NCBI GenBank assembly: GCA_017515465.1
Contig: JAFWFV010000032.1
Location: forward strand, 1 to 43,353
Length of the DNA stretch: 43,353 bases
Reading direction: 5' to 3'
From: Clostridiales bacterium
GTDB lineage: Bacteria; Bacillota; Clostridia; Saccharofermentanales; Saccharofermentanaceae
The translations under genes and the position numbers were made by a program. The notes below the pieces were generated by a model that saw only the letters and a list, made by a program, of their open reading frames with translations, was not told where the DNA came from and searched no databases. This document shows positions 39,701-43,353 of the stretch, one piece after another; positions within the stretch are counted from its first letter, which is position 1, and each line of letters starts with the position of its first letter.

Positions 39701-42667
39701 GGTCCTGAACTCATCCAGTTCCGCCTTCTGCTTGTTATTCAGGTCCATGGCCTGACGGAGCGAGGCGACAGACATATCCGAGAAGTTTGCCAGGGCCGTC
39801 CGGAACTGGTCGATGAAACCTGCTACTACCCTGTCCTCAAAGAGCTCGGTGGAGTACTGGAATATGATCGTCAGATCGTCCTTTCTCTTGTGCATCGTAA
39901 CGCCGATGTCCCTGCTCATCTTCTGCAGGGGCGCATACATCTCGCACCTGATGCCGTTCTCATCGTAGGGCTCGGGTGACCACATGTAGTTGACGCTCAC
40001 GTCGAATATGGGATTTCTGGAAGGGTCCTTTTCACCTGCGAACTGAGCTGCCACCTCCTCGAAAGGAAGGGATGAACCGTATGTTGCCTGGCGGACTGCC
40101 TCCCTGGCGCCTGCCAGATAGTCGGATACCTTAATGTTCCTGGGAACCTTGATCCTGACGGGAGCGGTGTTGACGAACATGCCTATAACGTCAGTGCAGT
40201 CGGAGGGACGCATGTTGGTGGGAATTCCCAGTACCACGTCCTCTGATACCGTATATTTAGCAACGGTGGCTGCAACTGCAGAGAACAGGAGTTCAAACTC
40301 CGTTACACTGAACTTTCTGGCGCAGTTATCGATACCTGCCAGCTGGTCTGATCCGAGCACGATCGTAATCTCGCGGTCTGATGCCGGGTGGATCAGGGGA
40401 CGCTTTCCGCCCTTTACGGGCATGTCGTTGACGGGAACGCCGTCCTCAAAGAGCTTGGAATAGAATGCCATTCCCTCTTCATTATCAGCGCCTGACAGTT
40501 CCTCGTAGAGGTCTGACAGGTCAGTCCTCGCCATATCTAAGGGCTTGCCTCCTAATGCATCGGTGAGGTCGGCCATGAAGGGCTTTGCAGATCCGCCGTC
40601 AAATGCGATATGGTGGATGGCCAGATGGAGGACATGTCTGCCTCCCGGGATCTTATAGAGGAAAGGCCTTACGGGGATCTCCTCACTCAGGATGAACGGC
40701 ACGTCGTAGGATTCTACGATGGATCTGACCTCATCTGCTGAACCTGCCTCACAGATCTTTATCTCAGGGAGCTTTTCGGAGAGTATCCTCACGGGCATTC
40801 CGCCCTCCTCGCCGTAGAAGGAATGGAGGGACTGGTGAGCCCTGAACACATCATTGAGGCTCCTTACTATCTGATCGGTATCGACACCGTCAAAGGTGAA
40901 CATGATGTTGAGATTGTATGTTACCGAATTCTTATCCCTGATCTGCTCGAGATACATGCTCCTCTCAAAGGGAGTGAGAGGGAATGACTTCGGCACGTCT
41001 GCGGACTTCTGCCTGTCCTTGCGGCTGCTCTGTGAGAGTATCCTCCTCTCGATCTGTTCGGGAGTCTTGCCCAGGAGGATATCTGCAGGGCTGACGTGAT
41101 AGCCGGTGCATCTTACCGCTACCATGGTGGCAGTTATGGAATCTCCGCCCATGGCGAGGAAATCATCTGCTATACCGATCCTGTCTATGCCGAGGACTTC
41201 CTCCATGGCAGAGCACAGTTCCTTTGTCAGGTCAGTCTCAGGTGCTATATATTCGTTCCTGAACTCACTATTGTCAGGTGCTGTAAGCGCCTGCCTGTCC
41301 AGCTTGCCGTTGATGTTTACGGGGAGCCTGTCCAGCTTTACAAAGAATGTGGGGACCATGTATGAGGGGAGCTTGCCTGAGATGGCATTCCTGATGTCGT
41401 CAGGCTCCACGGGATTGTTTTCCACATAATATGCTACCAGGTATGTCTGGTCGTACTGGTTTACGAAGTCCTTGACCGCAACGTCGTGTATCGGATCCAT
41501 CTCCCTGATGACAGCTTCGATCTCGCCGGGTTCTACTCTCTGGCCGTTGATCTTGACCATCCAGTCCTTGCGGTTGACGAATATGACGTTGCCGTTGTCA
41601 TCAAATCGTCCGATGTCGCCAGTCCTGAGCATCCTGGGGTTGTTATCCTCTGATACGAAAGGATTGTCCGTAAATGTCTTTGCGGACTGCTCAGGCAGAT
41701 GGTAGTATTCACGGGCGAACTTACCGGTGAGGCATATCTCGCCGTTATCCGCCTTGTTGCCGTCCTCATCCAGGAGGTAGACCTGCATATCCCCCAGAGG
41801 CTTTCCCAGAGGAGTGTCATCGTAGGGCTTGTCGATAAAAAAGAGCATTGCGGCAAAGACCTCGGTCATGCCGAAAGCCACCACGGTCCTGAACTTGTCA
41901 CTATAGATGTTGCTCACCCTCTCACTGCCCGTGAGGACCAGTTCGAGAGAATCGCCCTTGGGTTCAAAGACCTTCAGGATCTTGGGTGAGATGAATATGG
42001 TCTGGATGCCGTTGGCCTCGATGTGATCTGCCAGCATCACCGGATCGCGGACCACGTCTAACGGCGTTACGAACAGGGTGTTCCCTGCATAAAGACCCGT
42101 AAGGATGTTAAGTGATGAAACGATGAACGTGAAAGGTGCGCCCAGGCCGGATCTATACCCCTCGCCTGTTGCAACTGCAGCATCGTATCTGATGATGGAA
42201 TCGTTGATGCTGTCCATGGTGTGCAGGACTCCCTTGGGCTTTCCCGTGGAACCTGAGGTGTAAAGGAGCAGGCCTGCATCATCAAGGCCCGTTTCAACGA
42301 TGTCCGTCAGGCATTCTTCCTCATCGATCCTGCGGAGGAACTGCTCATCTATGATGACATTGCAGGCGCAGTCTTTCCTGATGTAACCGATCCTCTCCGC
42401 GGGGTAGTCGGGAGACTGGGGAACGTATGCTGCACCGGCCATCAGGACACCCAGGATGGATGCAACGTATTCCTTGTTCCTCGGAAGCACTATCAGGACG
42501 AAATCACCTTTTCTGACTCCCCTGTCCACAAGGCGGTGAGCGATCTTTCCCGATAATGCGCCCAGCTCGCCGTATGTAAGTGCTGAACCGTCCGGATCCA
42601 CCACTGCCTTAAGTACGGAATACTTATTAACGTTCTCACATATCCTGCTGATGATCTGAATACCCAT
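36701..42667 (-). CDS. Two-module NRPS, A-T-C-A-T-reductase
   Basis: The ATG at 42667 follows GAGGTG; 42679 is a less likely start. The 1988-residue enzyme has A1 (about 1-470; YTSGSTGKPKG at 136), T1 (S510 in MGGDS), C (about 560-985; HHIAFDG 685-691), A2 (about 1000-1500; YTSGSTGKPKG at 1146, NTYGPTE), T2 (S1535 in GGTS) and a terminal NAD(P)H reductase (GATGFMG at 1623, Y1780 in YISSK). The two-residue product would leave as an aldehyde or alcohol; in gut Clostridia such enzymes give peptide aldehydes that cyclise to pyrazinones. A2 keeps the amine-binding Asp (FDMSF). A1 has FTFIV there and FGMTE for YGPTE, so its substrate may not be a normal alpha-amino acid. There is no starter C domain. 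It heads an operon with its PPTase. Confidence 0.92.
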   Translation of the reverse strand: MGIQIISRICENVNKYSVLKAVVDPDGSALTYGELGALSGKIAHRLVDRGVRKGDFVLIVLPRNKEYVASILGVLMAGAAYVPQSPDYPAERIGYIRKDCACNVIIDEQFLRRIDEEECLTDIVETGLDDAGLLLYTSGSTGKPKGVLHTMDSINDSIIRYDAAVATGEGYRSGLGAPFTFIVSSLNILTGLYAGNTLFVTPLDVVRDPVMLADHIEANGIQTIFISPKILKVFEPKGDSLELVLTGSERVSNIYSDKFRTVVAFGMTEVFAAMLFFIDKPYDDTPLGKPLGDMQVYLLDEDGNKADNGEICLTGKFAREYYHLPEQSAKTFTDNPFVSEDNNPRMLRTGDIGRFDDNGNVIFVNRKDWMVKINGQRVEPGEIEAVIREMDPIHDVAVKDFVNQYDQTYLVAYYVENNPVEPDDIRNAISGKLPSYMVPTFFVKLDRLPVNINGKLDRQALTAPDNSEFRNEYIAPETDLTKELCSAMEEVLGIDRIGIADDFLAMGGDSITATMVAVRCTGYHVSPADILLGKTPEQIERRILSQSSRKDRQKSADVPKSFPLTPFERSMYLEQIRDKNSVTYNLNIMFTFDGVDTDQIVRSLNDVFRAHQSLHSFYGEEGGMPVRILSEKLPEIKICEAGSADEVRSIVESYDVPFILSEEIPVRPFLYKIPGGRHVLHLAIHHIAFDGGSAKPFMADLTDALGGKPLDMARTDLSDLYEELSGADNEEGMAFYSKLFEDGVPVNDMPVKGGKRPLIHPASDREITIVLGSDQLAGIDNCARKFSVTEFELLFSAVAATVAKYTVSEDVVLGIPTNMRPSDCTDVIGMFVNTAPVRIKVPRNIKVSDYLAGAREAVRQATYGSSLPFEEVAAQFAGEKDPSRNPIFDVSVNYMWSPEPYDENGIRCEMYAPLQKMSRDIGVTMHKRKDDLTIIFQYSTELFEDRVVAGFIDQFRTALANFSDMSVASLRQAMDLNNKQKAELDEFRTTSFADVPVKLLHELFEKTAEENSGRTALIAVDGEWTYEELNTAANKVAKNLIGRGVCVGDSVALLLPREKSFFACLIGVNKAGAAFIPCDPQYPVDRISHIISDSGARYVITTADHMSDYPEGQAILVDTLLTVPEGTSCGNPGLSVSPDDLSYMIYTSGSTGKPKGVMLRHEGICSYLMPHPANIHMHYLKEHVNTYLSVTTVSFDMSFKEHMAALCNGKTLVFAGEDQMNDPRALADLLTKYNCDCMNATPSRLLQYIEYQPFCDALSGCRLIMSGGEGYPMSLAERLRIIAPDARIINTYGPTEITVSCNGADITEATMITVGRPLLNYSEVIMDKFGDIAPYGVAGELYVGGIGVARGYKNLDDMTRERFVMVDGDRMYRTGDLSRWTSDGLVEILGRLDNQVKLRGLRIELGEIEGLMEQQPNIKKAVVVIRKIHDQDNLCAYFTSDSEDRIDIQQLREELKKSLTPYMVPTAYLQMKEFPVTPNGKTDIKSLPEPEEVVIGEYVPPVGEVEEFFCGLFAEVLKLDKVGACDDFFEIGGTSLVVTSVAVKASEKGYTLNYGDVFKFTTPRQLAELFSKDTSVRKGEGSDKTTDFDHYDYTAINEVLSRNNLTSYKSGKHREIGNILITGATGFMGAHVLAAFLRNEKGKAYCMLRKGGFSDAASRLQNVMFYYFDSSMKELIDERVVVIEGDVTKYEPFETFEQYPIDTVFNCAANVKHFSAGTDIEDINVGGVEKCIRFCENTGARLIHFSTTSVGGAQIVPDKNDLVLLDEQTLYFGQLLDNQYISSKMLAERVVLEAIAEGRVDAKVIRVGTLAPRDSDGEFQINYLSNSFMGRLRSFWMLGAFPYSSMNNVVRMGPIDTSVEAFFKLAQTPSDCTVFNAINCNSTSLINIILEMKKIGMDIELMEDDQFAAALEKAEQDPDKVQVLQSLLAYQNNRAEKASYLTEAACVYTNQILAREGFFWNITDGPYIERFVSSLEALGFFDEDSLER

Positions 42668-42691
42668 AATGCACCTCACGTTATGATATTA

Positions 42692-42730
42692 CCTGATACT
42701 GATTATAACACTCACACCATCAGTATCAGG
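42692..42730 (-). promoter_or_regulatory. NRPS promoter framed by a perfect inverted repeat
   Basis: On the minus strand CCTGATACTGA (42730-42720) and TCAGTATCAGG (42702-42692) form a perfect 11-bp inverted repeat with a 17-base spacer. The spacer carries an extended -10, TGTTATAAT, whose last base is the first base of the downstream arm (hexamer 42707-42702). The predicted start is about 42695, inside that arm, and the other arm covers the -35 site. This is the geometry of an operator for a dimeric repressor. No T-tract follows, so a terminator is unlikely. Confidence 0.65.
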
Positions 42731-42738
42731 CTGCACGG

Positions 42739-42966
42739 TTATGCCAGTGCACCGTTATTTTCTTCCGGCAGCGAGCGGTTCAAGGCAAGGAGCCTGAGCT
42801 TTGCCATGTCTTCCGCTGTCAGGCGTCTCTTGACTGCTGCTAGATCGATCTTATCGCGCTCAAGGAAGAGACCGTTCTTTCTGGCGATACTCACGAGATA
42901 ATCGTGCGCCTTGTTTGCGCCGCCGTTGACTTCCATAAGTTCTTCAAGATTCAGTTCATTGTTCAT
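42739..42966 (-). CDS. Double-glycine leader peptide 3, upstream of the NRPS
   Basis: The ATG at 42966 has GAGGG eight bases upstream; the in-frame GTG at 42981 overlaps that region. The 75-residue product has a 16-residue leader ending LEELMEVNGG, with cleavage expected after G16. The 59-residue core is helical and charged, with no cysteine (KAHDYLVSIARKNG, AVKRRLTAEDMAKLRLLAL), and ends in a short acidic and Ala-rich tail. It lies 71 bases before the NRPS start on the same strand without a terminator, so readthrough into the NRPS is possible. It might regulate or accompany the NRPS product. It shares leader and promoter patterns with the peptides at 13307 and 19309. Confidence 0.72.
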   Translation of the reverse strand: MNNELNLEELMEVNGGANKAHDYLVSIARKNGLFLERDKIDLAAVKRRLTAEDMAKLRLLALNRSLPEENNGALA

Positions 42967-43001
42967 AATGTTTTCCCTCACTTCTCTAAGTTTTTGTTTG
43001 G

Positions 43002-43049
43002 TACCCTCATTATCGGTCTATACCGCAGCACAAGCAATGATCAATGATT
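43002..43049 (-). promoter_or_regulatory. Promoter of double-glycine peptide 3 with shared upstream element
   Basis: On the minus strand AATCATTGATCATTGC (43049-43034) is followed by exactly 19 bases and GATAAT (43014-43009). The predicted start is about 43002, a 36-base leader. Element and spacing match those of peptides 1 and 2. Confidence 0.58.
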
Positions 43050-43108
43050 TGACTGGCTGTTGCGAATGCAACACATGGCACCATAAGTGTCGTAATGAGT
43101 CCGGATTA

Positions 43109-43124
43109 TGTTATGATGTTAGCG
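43109..43124 (+). promoter_or_regulatory. Promoter of the right-edge gene
   Basis: An extended -10, TG-T-TATGAT (hexamer 43112-43117), predicts a start near 43124 and a 25-base leader containing AAGGAG. Confidence 0.45.
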
Positions 43125-43148
43125 GAAAAACAGGCAAGGAGACAGATC

Positions 43149-43353
43149 ATGTATGCATATATCGCCTACAGGGATCTCCCGCGTTATCTCATCAGAATGA
43201 ATGCCGTGGGTGCGGTCCCTGAAAATCCTGACAGCAGGATCACCATGAACGTGAATGGTGTATACCTGCTGACCTTTGATGGTGCCGACTACGCCGTCTC
43301 AAATGAGAGAGCAGAAAAGTTCATAGAAGAAGTACTGGAAAAGTGCACGGACA
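43149..43353 (+). CDS. Unknown protein, cut by the right edge
   Basis: The ATG at 43149 has AAGGAG seven bases upstream, and the frame stays open for 68 codons to the edge. The visible part reads MYAYIAYRDLPRYLIRMN..., a small beta-rich start followed by a helix (NERAEKFIEEVLEKC). It is not hydrophobic and has no signal peptide. I do not recognise a family. It is divergent from double-glycine peptide 3, with about 180 bases between them, so the two could be linked in function. Confidence 0.6.
   Translation, partial: MYAYIAYRDLPRYLIRMNAVGAVPENPDSRITMNVNGVYLLTFDGADYAVSNERAEKFIEEVLEKCTD

Noticed and set aside
42692..42730. Inverted repeat before the NRPS as a terminator of peptide 3
   Set aside because: No T-tract follows in the minus direction and the loop holds a good extended -10, so operator is the better reading.
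1..43353. tRNA, rRNA, transposon or prophage genes
   Set aside because: None could be recognised; intergenic gaps are short and accounted for by promoters, terminators or repeats.

Overview
The window looks like chromosomal DNA from a low-LPS, Gram-positive-type anaerobe, most likely a gut or rumen member of the Clostridia (Lachnospiraceae- or Saccharofermentans-like). This is an inference from lipoproteins with Gram-positive-style lipoboxes, many extended -10 promoters (TGnTATAAT), a clostripain protease, a SpoIIE-type phosphatase with STAS partner, double-glycine leader peptides, and an NRPS that ends in a reductase domain as in gut Clostridia. I saw no rRNA, tRNA, transposase, integrase or CRISPR array. 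Base composition is near 50% GC with AT-rich intergenic gaps.

Layout. 1-4.2 kb: minus-strand nucleic-acid-related genes: a small unknown gene and a DEDDh exonuclease with a topoisomerase-type zinc ribbon, then a separate operon of an HPD-containing J-domain-like protein, a DUF1653 protein, an HNH endonuclease and a truncated methyltransferase beside a hairpin at the left edge. 4.4-13.1 kb: a secreted clostripain-family lipoprotein facing an operon of a large beta-helix surface protein and a membrane-anchored TIR protein, then a polytopic membrane protein. 13.3-20.5 kb: two monocistronic double-glycine leader peptides (13307, 19309) with their own terminators, a nitroreductase, lipoproteins, a membrane diguanylate cyclase coupled to a PlsC-type acyltransferase with zinc ribbon, and two tandem zinc-ribbon membrane proteins. 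20.5-24.8 kb: a four-gene minus operon (zinc-ribbon membrane protein, ACT-ACT-metallo-beta-lactamase protein, TtcA-like PP-loop enzyme, SDR). 24.9-33.8 kb: a 37-residue membrane peptide, a flavodoxin lipoprotein, a 51-bp tandem repeat, lipoproteins, a radical SAM enzyme divergent from a GNAT-nitroreductase fusion, a dCache-HAMP-GGDEF protein, and a frameshifted small exported protein. 33.9-36.1 kb: an STAS anti-anti-sigma factor coupled to a SpoIIE phosphatase fused to an RsbW-like ATPase domain. 36.1-43.0 kb: a biosynthetic locus with a third double-glycine peptide (42966), a 1988-residue A-T-C-A-T-reductase NRPS and its phosphopantetheinyl transferase. A further gene runs off the right edge.

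The most interesting pattern is that the three scattered double-glycine peptides share a leader consensus (E-x-L-x-x-V-[S/N]-G-G) and one promoter architecture: a roughly 16-bp element with GATTG/CATTG, exactly 19 bp, then an xATAAT -10 box. In two of them the distance from -10 to start codon is also identical. This points to one dispersed, co-regulated family of exported peptides with unrelated cores, one member lying just upstream of the NRPS. The NRPS has its own promoter framed by a perfect 11-bp inverted repeat. Both diguanylate cyclases have a -10 box so close to the ATG that their mRNAs should be leaderless.
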